A DNA stretch of 10,787 nt from Candidatus Rokuibacteriota bacterium (GTDB taxonomy: Bacteria > Methylomirabilota > Methylomirabilia > Rokubacteriales > CSP1-6): positions 1 to 10,787 of the forward strand of contig QHRT01000135.1 of NCBI GenBank assembly GCA_003220195.1. The letters run 5' to 3'. Position 1 is the stretch's first letter. Each line of letters starts with the position of its first letter. Position numbers and translations under genes: made by a program. The notes beneath the pieces were generated by a model. It searched no databases. It was not told the origin of the DNA and worked only from the letters and a program-made list of their open reading frames with translations. Of the stretch, positions 1 to 6,454 are shown one piece after another.

Positions 1-43
1 CACTTCCAGTGAACCGAATGAATCGGAAGGTGGGCCGCGCGGC

Positions 44-1474
44 GTGTCCCGCCGCGCCTTCCTCAACTCCGGCGCCGTGGGACTGGCCGCGAGCGCGGCC
101 GGCGCGACCGGATTGACCGGCTGTGCTCTCGCCGGTTCTGGCGGCGGGGTTCCGGCATCCGGCGGTCCCGGTCAGCGGGTGCTGCTCAAGGGCGGCGTCA
201 TCCTGACGATGGATCCGAAGCTCGGGGACTTCGAGAAGGCGGATGTGCTGATCGACGGCTCGAAGATCGCGGCGGTCGGACCGAATCTGCAGGCCAGCGC
301 CACGGTCGTCGACGCGTCGGGGATGATCGTCATGCCCGGCTTCATCGACACGCATCGCCACATCTGGCAGGGACAGCTCCGGAACATCCTGCCGAACGGG
401 CGGCTCGATCCCGACTACTTCCGGGACATCGGCACGTCCGCGCGCAACGCGTACCGGCCGCAGGACGTGTACGTCGGAGATCTCCTGAGCGCGTGGGGCG
501 CCATCAATGCCGGCATCACGACGTTGCTCGACTGGTCGCACATCTCGAACACGCCCGAGCACTCCGACGCCGCCGTCCAGGGGCTGCGCGAATCGGGCAT
601 TCGCGCCGTGTACGGTTACGGCACCGGCGCGGCGGGGCCGAAGAATCAGTACCCCGATGACATCAAGAGATTGCGCCGGCAGTACTTCGCGAGCGACGAC
701 CAGCTGATGACGCTCGCGATCGCGACCGCGTTCGATCCCAAGCACTGGGCGGCCGCGCGCGACGTCGGAGCGCCGATCACGCTGCACGACAACGGCACCG
801 CCTTGCTGATCCCGCTCGCGAAGATGATGGGGCCGGACGTCACCTACATCCACTGCTGCAACCTGAACGCGGAGGAGTGGAAGCGCATCGCCGACTCCGG
901 CGGCGCGCTGTCGCTGGCGACGCCGATCGAGATGGAGATGGGGCACGGCGTGCCGCCGATCCAGCAGGCGCTCGATCTGAAGATCCCGTGGTCGCTCAGC
1001 AACGACGTCGAGACCGAGATCCCGTCCGACTTCTTCACGCAGATGCGCACGAACTTCTTCCTGCAGCGCATGCAGATCTTCACGCGCGAGCGGGCCAAGG
1101 AAGCGAACGTTCCGCCGCTCCTGACCGTGAAGGACGTCGTGCACGCCGCGACGATGGGTGGGGCGCGCGCGAACTGGCTCGACAAGAGGACCGGCTCGCT
1201 CACGCCGGGCAAGGAGGCGGACATCATTTTATTGTCGGCGAACGCCATCAACGTGATGCCGCTCAACCACGCCTACGGAGCCATCGTGCTCGGCATGGAC
1301 ACGAGCAACGTCGACACCGTCTTCATCGGCGGTCGGGTCAAGAAGTGGAAGGGCCAGCTCGTCGGCTTGAACATGGCCGAGCTGCGCACCCGCGCCGAGC
1401 AGTCGCGCGACTACGTGGCCGCGCAGGCCAAGTGGCCGAGGACGGTGCTCGGTGGCTATCTCCCGGGGCACTGA
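44..1474 (+). CDS. Tat-exported amidohydrolase (ATZ/TRZ / cytosine-deaminase-like), probable lipoprotein
   Basis: Predicted metal-dependent hydrolase acting on C-N bonds outside the cytoplasm; substrate unknown. Numbering is from the GTG at 44. The N-terminus has a twin-arginine motif (SRRAFL, residues 2-7), a hydrophobic stretch and a lipobox-like LTGC ending at Cys27, so Tat export with lipid anchoring is likely. The amidohydrolase fold follows: a small beta domain (RVLLKGGVILTMD, 45-57), the first metal motif PGFIDTHRH (His104, His106), then His248, His270 and Asp321 (SND), and a C-terminal GKEADIILL strand near 389-397. These fit the HxH/H/H/D ligand set. The glutamate usually found in HxxE after the third ligand is absent (HDNG, 248-251). 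The frame is open to the window edge and reads ...GPRGVSRRAFL, so the true start may lie upstream and the GTG may be an internal Val. The gene heads a three-gene cluster, 16 nt before the isomerase. Family is confident, substrate is not. Confidence 0.88.
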   Translation: MSRRAFLNSGAVGLAASAAGATGLTGCALAGSGGGVPASGGPGQRVLLKGGVILTMDPKLGDFEKADVLIDGSKIAAVGPNLQASATVVDASGMIVMPGFIDTHRHIWQGQLRNILPNGRLDPDYFRDIGTSARNAYRPQDVYVGDLLSAWGAINAGITTLLDWSHISNTPEHSDAAVQGLRESGIRAVYGYGTGAAGPKNQYPDDIKRLRRQYFASDDQLMTLAIATAFDPKHWAAARDVGAPITLHDNGTALLIPLAKMMGPDVTYIHCCNLNAEEWKRIADSGGALSLATPIEMEMGHGVPPIQQALDLKIPWSLSNDVETEIPSDFFTQMRTNFFLQRMQIFTRERAKEANVPPLLTVKDVVHAATMGGARANWLDKRTGSLTPGKEADIILLSANAINVMPLNHAYGAIVLGMDTSNVDTVFIGGRVKKWKGQLVGLNMAELRTRAEQSRDYVAAQAKWPRTVLGGYLPGH

Positions 1475-1480
1475 GGAGGT
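1473..1480 (+). promoter_or_regulatory. Strong Shine-Dalgarno fixing the start of the isomerase gene
   Basis: GAGGAGGT overlaps the TGA stop of the amidohydrolase and lies 10 nt before ATG 1491. It favours ATG 1491 (or the adjacent ATG 1494) over the in-frame GTG at 1452, and indicates translation from the same mRNA as the upstream gene. Confidence 0.8.
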
Positions 1481-1490
1481 CACGGTCCAG

Positions 1491-2204
1491 ATGATGACGA
1501 ACCGCATCGGTCTCATCGTTCCCGCAAGCAACACGGCCGCGGAGGTCCAGTTCCAGCGCTACGTGCCGGCGGGCGTCGGCGTGCACACCACGCGCCTGCG
1601 CATGACGGGGCAGTGGTCCCGACCGCTGAGCGAGCTGGCTCCCGACATCACGCGCGCGGCCGAGGCGCTCTCCGACACGAATCCTGACGTGATCGTGTTT
1701 CACTGCACCGCCAACTCGATGGCCGAGGGCCAGGCCGGTGAAGCGCGCATTCTGGACCTGATCGAGAAGGCGAGCGGCTGTCGCGCGTTGACGACCGGCC
1801 TCGCGGTGAAAGAAGCGCTCGCGCAGCTCCGCCTCAAGAAGCTCGTCCTCGTCAGCCCCTACGTGAAGTCGACCAACGAGCACGAGATCCAGTTCCTGGG
1901 CGAGGCGGGCTACGACGTGATCCACGATCTCGGCCTCGGGCTGACGGGCGGCGGCGACGAGTATCTCCGCATCACGCCACACGAGTGGACGAACCTCACC
2001 GTCGAGAACCGTCGCGCCGACGCCGACGGCTACTTCCTGAGCTGCACCGCCACCAGCATGATCGATGCGATCGACGACATCGAGCGCGCGCTCGACAAGC
2101 CGGTGGTGAACAGCAATCAGGCGGTGCTGTGGGCCGCCGTGCGCCGCCTCGACATGACCGGGCCCGTCGCCGGCCCGGGTCGGTTGTTCGCGTCGGGGCG
2201 GTAA
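1491..2204 (+). CDS. Maleate isomerase / arylmalonate decarboxylase-like protein (Asp/Glu racemase superfamily)
   Basis: 237-residue cytoplasmic enzyme of the cofactor-independent Asp/Glu/hydantoin racemase superfamily. Closest in feel to maleate cis-trans isomerase and arylmalonate decarboxylase. The N-terminus RIGLIVPASNT (5-15) carries the family substrate-binding Asn (Asn14). The first catalytic cysteine is in FHCTANS (Cys72). The second is in LSCTATSM (Cys185), followed by a conserved VVNSNQA segment (206-211). Having both cysteines fits an isomerase or racemase using two thiols; arylmalonate decarboxylases usually retain only the second. No signal peptide is visible. ATG 1491 is chosen because of the GAGGAGGT 10 nt upstream. 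The gene follows the amidohydrolase by 16 nt and precedes the sulfatase by 17 nt, so co-transcription is likely. Substrate is unproven: maleate, a substituted malonate or a hydantoin-like acid are all possible. Confidence 0.85.
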   Translation: MMTNRIGLIVPASNTAAEVQFQRYVPAGVGVHTTRLRMTGQWSRPLSELAPDITRAAEALSDTNPDVIVFHCTANSMAEGQAGEARILDLIEKASGCRALTTGLAVKEALAQLRLKKLVLVSPYVKSTNEHEIQFLGEAGYDVIHDLGLGLTGGGDEYLRITPHEWTNLTVENRRADADGYFLSCTATSMIDAIDDIERALDKPVVNSNQAVLWAAVRRLDMTGPVAGPGRLFASGR

Positions 2205-2221
2205 CGATCACGTCCGGAACG

Positions 2222-3823
2222 GTGCCGCGGGCGCCCCATGTCGTGCTCGTGCTCGCTGACGACATGGGGTACTCCGACCTCGGATGCTACGGCGGCGAGA
2301 TCGCGACTCCCACGCTGGACCGCCTGGGGCGGGCCGGCGTCCGTCTCTCGCGCTTCTACAACACCACGCGCTGCAGCCCGTCGCGCGCGTCGCTCCTGAC
2401 GGGCCTGCACCCTCATCAGACCGGGATCGGCATCCTCACGAGCGACGACCGCCCGGTGGGCTACCCTGGCTCGCTCAACGAGCGATGCGTCACGCTCGCC
2501 GAGGTGCTGCGTCACGCAGGCTACGCGACGTGCCTCAGTGGGAAGTGGCACCTCGCCTCGTCCATGTGGACGCCGTCCGACGCCTGGCCGATGCGCCGGG
2601 GCTTCGAACGATTCTTCGGTACGCTGGCGGGCTGCGGGAGCTACTACCGCCGGACCACGCTCACGCGCGGCGAAGTGAACGTCGAGCACGAGGCGGCCGC
2701 GCCAGGCTTCTTCTACACCGACGCGATCACCAGAGAAGCCGAGAAGTTCGTCCGCACGCACGCCGAGCGCGAGCCGACGCGTCCGTTCTTTCTCTACGTC
2801 GCGTACACGACGCCGCACTGGCCGCTGCATGCGCCGGCAGAGGACATCGCGCGGTACCGGACGACGTTCGACGCCGGCTGGGACGAATTGCGAGAGGCGC
2901 GGCTTCGCCGGCTGATCGCCGAAGGCCTCATGCCGGCGGGAACGACCTCGAGCGACCGGGATCCGACTCAGCCCGCGTGGCGCGATGTCCCCGACCAGGC
3001 GTGGCAGCTGACGCGCATGCGCGCCTACGCCGCGCAGATCGACCGGATGGACCGGGGCATCGCGCGCATCGTCGCCGCGCTCACGGCGACCGGAGCGCTC
3101 GAGAACACGCTCTTCTTCTTCCTGTCGGACAACGGCGCGAGCAATGAGCAGCTGCCGTTCGAAGACGTCGAGCGGTTTGTCCGCCGTCGCAGCATCATCC
3201 CGCCGGCGACGTGGACCGGGGCGCCACTTCGCATCGGCAACCGGCCGGACATCGAGCCCGGCCCCGAGGACACCTACGCGAGCTACGGTCGCGCGTGGGC
3301 GAATCTCTCCAACACGCCGTTCCGCTTCTACAAGCGCTGGGTGCACGAGGGCGGCATCTCGACTCCGCTGATCGTGCACTGGCCCGCGGGCGGCCTCACG
3401 CCGCGAATCGTCCACACGCCGTTCCAGCTCACCGACGTCGTGCCGACCGTGCTCGAGGCAACCGGCGTCGGGTATCCCGAGACGTATCCCGGTCGCGACC
3501 TGCTACCGCTCGAAGGACGCAGCATGCTGCGAGCGCTCCGAGGCGGCGACGTCGAGCCCCGGACGCTCTACTGGGAGCACACGGGCAACGCGGCGATCCG
3601 GCGCGGCCGATGGAAGCTGGTGCGGGAGCCGCATCTCCCGTGGGAGCTCTACGAGATCGACGTCGACCGCGCGGAGCTGGTGAACCACGCCGCGAGTCAC
3701 CCGGACGTGGTCGCCGAGCTGTCGAAGGAGTGGTCGGCGTGGGCGAGTCGCGTCGGCGTCATTCCGTGGGAGCGCATCCAGGAGCTGTACGCGCGAGAAC
3801 GCAAGGGAGACCCGGCGGGGTGA
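2222..3823 (+). CDS. Cytosolic arylsulfatase-type sulfatase (formylglycine dependent)
   Basis: 533-residue sulfatase that should hydrolyse a sulfate monoester using a formylglycine made from Cys51 in CSPSR (51-55), the classical CxPxR signature. Visible active-site residues are Asp13-Asp14 (LADDMGYSDLG) for metal, Arg55, Lys108 and His110 (GKWH), His199 (TPHWP), Asp303-Asn304 (SDNG) and Lys371 (FYKRW, followed by HEGG). These positions and the length closely parallel Pseudomonas aeruginosa arylsulfatase AtsA (about 536 aa, formylglycine 51), recalled from the literature rather than aligned here. The GTG start at 2222 gives MPRAPHVVLVLADD, the usual sulfatase N-terminus without a signal peptide, so the enzyme is probably cytoplasmic. 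The Shine-Dalgarno is weak (GGA about 5 nt upstream), which suggests coupling to the upstream gene ending at 2204. The frame is open further upstream, but there it overlaps the isomerase gene. A formylglycine-generating enzyme must be encoded elsewhere. Confidence 0.9.
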   Translation: MPRAPHVVLVLADDMGYSDLGCYGGEIATPTLDRLGRAGVRLSRFYNTTRCSPSRASLLTGLHPHQTGIGILTSDDRPVGYPGSLNERCVTLAEVLRHAGYATCLSGKWHLASSMWTPSDAWPMRRGFERFFGTLAGCGSYYRRTTLTRGEVNVEHEAAAPGFFYTDAITREAEKFVRTHAEREPTRPFFLYVAYTTPHWPLHAPAEDIARYRTTFDAGWDELREARLRRLIAEGLMPAGTTSSDRDPTQPAWRDVPDQAWQLTRMRAYAAQIDRMDRGIARIVAALTATGALENTLFFFLSDNGASNEQLPFEDVERFVRRRSIIPPATWTGAPLRIGNRPDIEPGPEDTYASYGRAWANLSNTPFRFYKRWVHEGGISTPLIVHWPAGGLTPRIVHTPFQLTDVVPTVLEATGVGYPETYPGRDLLPLEGRSMLRALRGGDVEPRTLYWEHTGNAAIRRGRWKLVREPHLPWELYEIDVDRAELVNHAASHPDVVAELSKEWSAWASRVGVIPWERIQELYARERKGDPAG

Positions 3824-3850
3824 TCGCGCATCGCCGTTGGGCTGCGACGG

Positions 3851-3879
3851 TTGCTCGCGTCGATGCCCCCCAGTAAAGT
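3851..3879 (+). promoter_or_regulatory. Possible promoter giving a leaderless DUF433 transcript
   Basis: TTGCTC (3851-3856), a 17-nt spacer and TAAAGT (3874-3879) lie just upstream of ATG 3886. The -10 ends 6 nt before the start codon, so transcription would begin at or next to the ATG. No Shine-Dalgarno is present, which fits a leaderless mRNA. The -35 match is only partial (TTG plus mismatches). Confidence 0.4.
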
Positions 3880-3885
3880 CGACTC

Positions 3886-4107
3886 ATGCTGGATTGGAGC
3901 GCATGGGGAGCCGTCGAGCGCCATCGCGATACCGTCGGTGGCGCCTGGGTCTTCAAGGACACGCGCGTGCCCGTCAGAGCCCTGTTCGAAAATCTCGAGG
4001 ATGGCGCGAGCGTCGATCAGTTCCTCGAGTGGTTTCCCGGAGTGACTCGCGCGCACGTGGTCGCGGTGCTCGAACGAGGAGGCGGAGCGCTCTCGCGAGG
4101 CGCTTGA
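3886..4107 (+). CDS. DUF433 antitoxin-like protein (orphan)
   Basis: 73-residue protein with the DUF433 core. A beta/HTH-like segment GGAWVFKDTRVPVRALFENL (18-37) corresponds to the family pattern around GTRIPV, and DGASVDQFLEWFPGVTRAHV (39-58) to the G-S-hEEhhxxFPxhT block. DUF433 proteins are small putative DNA-binding antitoxins (VapB-like), usually encoded just before a DUF5615 PIN-like nuclease. Here nothing resembling DUF5615 follows: the next gene is convergent and unrelated. The ATG at 3886 is the first in frame after the sulfatase, lacks a Shine-Dalgarno and has a promoter-like -10 six nt upstream. Family assignment rests on motif recognition only. Confidence 0.72.
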   Translation: MLDWSAWGAVERHRDTVGGAWVFKDTRVPVRALFENLEDGASVDQFLEWFPGVTRAHVVAVLERGGGALSRGA

Positions 4108-4151
4108 CCTGATTTGGGCCGAAGAGGCTCAGTTCCGCGCCGACCAGGTGC

Positions 4152-4439
4152 TCACTCATCCGCAATCTCGGCGCGCTGAACCGCGCTGATCCTGATCTTC
4201 CCCTCCGCGACGAGCATGGATAGCAGCGACGTGATGGCCGACTCGGACAGCCCGAGCCGGCTCGCGATCGTTGCCGGAGAGGCCGGCCGGTTTCCCATCG
4301 CCGCGAGAATCTCGCGGTCGAGATTCCACCACCCGTCCGCGCTCTCGGCATCGTGCTCCTTCGACAGCGTTGGTTCGAATGTCGACGTCGTCGCGCGCCG
4401 TGCTCGACGCAGAGCCGCCACACCGTTCGACCCGGCCAT
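4152..4439 (-). CDS. Small winged-helix DNA-binding protein
   Basis: 95-residue protein whose C-terminal half is a predicted winged helix-turn-helix. NLDREILAAMGNRPASPATI (39-58) forms helix 1 and the approach to helix 2; ASRLGLSESAITSLLSMLVA (59-78) is the turn and recognition helix; EGKIRISAV (79-87) is the wing. This resembles MarR/IclR-type or FeoC-like mini winged helices with no ligand domain. The basic N-terminus (RRARRATTSTF) is probably disordered. ATG 4439 is chosen over upstream in-frame starts because GAGGAG lies 7 nt before it and the residues further upstream look non-coding and overlap a hairpin. It is convergent with the DUF433 gene and downstream of the EEP gene on the same strand. 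Its target is unknown; it is probably a transcriptional regulator. Confidence 0.68.
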   Translation of the reverse strand: MAGSNGVAALRRARRATTSTFEPTLSKEHDAESADGWWNLDREILAAMGNRPASPATIASRLGLSESAITSLLSMLVAEGKIRISAVQRAEIADE

Positions 4440-4452
4440 GTGATCACTCCTC
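4440..4452 (-). promoter_or_regulatory. Shine-Dalgarno and GTGATCAC palindrome before the winged-helix gene
   Basis: On the minus strand GAGGAG (4447-4452) lies 7 nt before ATG 4439 and decides the start. The spacer is part of the perfect 8-bp palindrome GTGATCAC (4440-4447), which could be part of an operator but may be chance. Confidence 0.6.
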
Positions 4453-4460
4453 GAAAGCAG

Positions 4461-4491
4461 GAAGGCGCCGCTCCAGCGAGCCGGCGCCTTC
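4461..4491 (-). terminator. Perfect 10-bp GC-rich hairpin in the winged-helix leader
   Basis: GAAGGCGCCG (4461-4470) pairs exactly with CGGCGCCTTC (4482-4491) around an 11-nt loop. On the minus strand it lies about 100 nt after the EEP stop codon and ends 9 nt before the GAGGAG of the winged-helix gene. The minus-strand 3' flank (CTGCTTTC) is only slightly T-rich. It may be a weak intrinsic terminator for the EEP transcript, or a leader hairpin controlling the winged-helix gene. The pairing is certain; the role is inferred. Confidence 0.5.
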
Positions 4492-4589
4492 GCCGTCGAG
4501 CCGCATCGCTGCAGCTCCACGACGGACGACTCGCAACGACGATGCCAGACGGCAAAGTCGTCAGACCGCGAGGATACGGGGCGGGCGTT

Positions 4590-5393
4590 TTACGGGAGTG
4601 CTCGCCCGGCAGGCAGTCCCGGGCGGATGCCGCGAAAGTCAGCACGGAGGGAGCCGTCGAGCTCCAGCAGCAGCGCCGCGTGATCGCTGAGCGCACCCTG
4701 GATCCCCGCGCCCCAGTCGTAGCGCACGTCGTGCACGCTCGGCCGCAGCGCGCGGTTCACGAAGGCGTGATCGATGCGGAATCCGTTGCGGCCGTTCGGC
4801 GAGTACCAGGTGTACGCGCGCCGTGCGCCGTGGATCAGCCGGAATGCGTCCGACCATCCCAGCCGCTCGAGCGCGTGAATCCACGCGACCTCGCGCGGCC
4901 CGAACGCTGGCGCTTCTTCGTCGACGTCGGGCAAACCGGAATTCGTGTCGCCGAGGAGCAGCGTCGGACCGCGGCGCCAACCGCGGAGCATCCGGAGCAC
5001 GTCCGCGAAGAAGAGATCCTTGCGTCCCGTGACGCGGTTCGGGACGTGCATCGCGCCCACGGTCAACGGCGTCGGGCCGTCGACCAGCGCCACGAGCCAG
5101 CGTCCGCGCTCGCGCGGCTCCGGACGGAGTCGGATTCGCCGCAGAGGCCAGCGCGATGCGAGCAGCAGACAATTGACGACCGAGCGGGATGGAGATCCGC
5201 CGGGGGCGATCGTCGTGGCGCATTGATGCGCGAGACCGTTCGAGGCGAGCAGCGCTGCCAGTGCGGCGCTCGGCGGCGTGCAGCGGAATTCGCAGAGCCC
5301 GAGGACGTCCGGCTCCCACGACGCCAGCTGACGCGCGATCGCGTCGACGCGTCGGCCACCGCCGGCCCGGATGTTCCAGAAGACGACGCGCAT
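4590..5393 (-). CDS. Endonuclease/exonuclease/phosphatase (EEP) family protein
   Basis: 267-residue metal-dependent phosphoesterase of the EEP (ExoIII/DNase I-like) superfamily. All core motifs are visible: RVVFWNIRAGGG (2-13, Asn7), GLCEFR (32-37, metal-binding Glu35), GAMHVPNR (113-120, His116), LLLGDTNSG (145-153, Asp149/Asn151), FRIDHAFVN (206-213, Asp208) and LSDHAALLLEL (235-245, Asp237/His238). The complete set predicts an active enzyme. Its substrate (nucleic acid, phospholipid or sugar phosphate) cannot be told. There is no signal peptide, so a cytoplasmic location is likely. ATG 5393 directly abuts the TAG stop (5394-5396) of the broken MOSC gene, so it was probably the downstream gene of a two-gene operon. 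No strong Shine-Dalgarno is visible, which fits translational coupling to an upstream gene that is now frameshifted. Confidence 0.85.
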   Translation of the reverse strand: MRVVFWNIRAGGGRRVDAIARQLASWEPDVLGLCEFRCTPPSAALAALLASNGLAHQCATTIAPGGSPSRSVVNCLLLASRWPLRRIRLRPEPRERGRWLVALVDGPTPLTVGAMHVPNRVTGRKDLFFADVLRMLRGWRRGPTLLLGDTNSGLPDVDEEAPAFGPREVAWIHALERLGWSDAFRLIHGARRAYTWYSPNGRNGFRIDHAFVNRALRPSVHDVRYDWGAGIQGALSDHAALLLELDGSLRADFRGIRPGLPAGRALP

Positions 5394-5814
5394 CTACGCG
5401 AGCCGCACCGGATCGCCGCGCCGAAAGACGCCGCCCTGCACGACCGCGGCGTACAGGGGTTCGGGACGCTCGCGGCCATGGTCGGCGTGGGTCTCGAACT
5501 TGCCGGTGTGCTGCGCGGCGGTGCGCAGGATGCCCGGATCGTTCGGCAGATCGTCCTGGGGCAAGGTCGTCATCACGCACGCGGGCACGGTATCTTGACC
5601 GCGACCTTCACGCTGTCGCCGATGGCCAGCGTTTTGCCCACCCAGTCCGTTCGGGAAACTCCGTGTTTCCCGGCGCGGTCGTGACGACCAGATTGGGCCG
5701 GAAGCGACGCACTTCGAACCGGCCCTGGGGATACAGGGCACGGAGCCGATCGAGCGTCCCGGTCGTGAGCAGGTGGAGCGCCGCGAAGTCGAAGAACGTG
5801 CCGGCCGGGGCGCC
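5394..5814 (-). pseudogene. MOSC-domain protein, N-terminally truncated and twice frameshifted
   Basis: Reading the minus strand across three frames reconstructs a MOSC domain (predicted molybdenum-cofactor/sulfur-carrier fold, as in YiiM and mARC-like proteins). The first frame has APAGTFFDFAALHLLTTGTL and then RFEVRRFRPNLVV, ending in TEFPE. The frame shifts near 5647-5652 into DWVGKTLAIGDSVKVAVK and CP. A second shift near 5580-5582 gives CVMTTLPQDDLPNDPGILRT and finally LYAAVVQGGVFRRGDPVRLA before TAG 5394-5396. Each shift is explained by one missing base, for example CGGAC in place of CGGGAC. The second falls at the conserved Cys of CPRC. The N-terminal MOSC beta-barrel half is missing and is replaced by solute-binding-protein sequence upstream of about 5814. 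As written it cannot make a MOSC protein. It is a true pseudogene or a consensus/assembly error. Confidence 0.75.
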
Positions 5815-6369
5815 GAGCGCGATCGCCGTGAACGGCGTATCGGGGTTCATGAGCACGCCGATCGTGTGTCGGCCCGGCGCCAGCTCCTGCAGCAGCTGCA
5901 GGCGCTTGCCCCCGAGGTCCTTCGCCTGATCGGTCATCCCCGTGACGTTCCCGCCGGGCTGCGCGAGGCTCGCGACGAGACCGGCGCCCACCGGATCGCC
6001 GACGGTGGTGAAGACGATCGGAATCGTCGCGGTCGCGGCCTTCGCCGCTTTCGCGGCGAGCGTCCCGAAGCCGGCAACGAGGACGTCAGGCTTCCCTTGC
6101 ACGAGCGCCGTCGCCAGTTGGGACAACCGCTCCGGGTGTCCGTCGGCGGAGCGGTAGTCGAAGGTCATGTTCGTGCCTTCGCGGTATCCCAGCTCGTGAA
6201 GCCGCTCGACCAGCGCTTTCATCAGCGTGCCGTCTTCGCCGGGCGTGAGCGCGAGGTAGGCGATCCGGTGCGACTTGCCGGGCGGCTGGGCGTCGCTGTC
6301 GAGTGGCGAGACGAGCGCGACGACGGCGATGATCAGGAGGGCGGCCAGCGCAACGCGGTGGGACTTCAC
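5608..6369 (-). pseudogene. TrpX-type ABC solute-binding protein (PF04392), truncated and fused in frame to MOSC sequence
   Basis: The open frame from GTG 6369 encodes 253 residues. Residues 1-185 are the first lobe of a periplasmic binding protein of the ABC_sub_bind (TrpX-like) family: a Sec signal with hydrophobic core at 7-20 and probable cleavage near SDAQPP, then HRIAYLALTPGEDG, ELGYREGTNMTFDYR, GKPDVLVAGFGT, IPIVFTTVGDPVGAGLVASL, PGGNVTGMT and HTIGVLMNPDTPFT. Such proteins are normally about 320-340 aa. Here similarity stops after TAIAL (about 5815), where a GAPAGTFFDFAALHLL segment typical of MOSC proteins begins, so the second lobe is missing. The frame ends at 5608 after the first MOSC frameshift. 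A sigma70-like promoter precedes it, so the mRNA may still be made, but a half binding protein is unlikely to work. No permease or ATPase is nearby. Confidence 0.78.
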
Positions 6370-6393
6370 GGGGCTCGGCTCCGACAGGGCGCA

Positions 6394-6422
6394 ACGTTAC
6401 GACACCAGGCGAGACGGGTCAA
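6394..6422 (-). promoter_or_regulatory. Sigma70-like promoter of the chimeric solute-binding-protein gene
   Basis: On the minus strand TTGACC (6417-6422), a 17-nt spacer and TAACGT (6394-6399) precede GTG 6369. Transcription would start near 6387, leaving a leader of about 18 nt that holds a GGAG (about 6379-6382) 9 nt before the start. Spacing is ideal and both hexamers match the consensus well for such GC-rich DNA. Confidence 0.6.
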
Positions 6423-6454
6423 TGTGGCGACGCCCTCGTGCGACTTACTTGACC

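Noticed and set aside
2117..3415. Long minus-strand open frame opposite the sulfatase gene (about 430 codons)
   Set aside because: Arg/Ala-rich translation with no motif; it is the antisense of a gene with a full set of active-site residues. Long spurious frames are normal in such GC-rich DNA.
4070..4107. CTCGCGAG palindrome at the end of DUF433 as a terminator
   Set aside because: Short, lies inside the coding sequence and has no T-tract; palindromes of this kind are common at this GC content.
4108..4151. Possible toxin (DUF5615/PIN) gene start after DUF433
   Set aside because: No start codon with a suitable frame or the expected N-terminal acidic motif; the space is only 44 nt before the convergent winged-helix gene.
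4353..5684. Plus-strand open frame of about 440 codons across the EEP gene
   Set aside because: No recognisable domain, rich in Arg/Ala/Gln; it mirrors the EEP gene, which has all catalytic motifs on the other strand.
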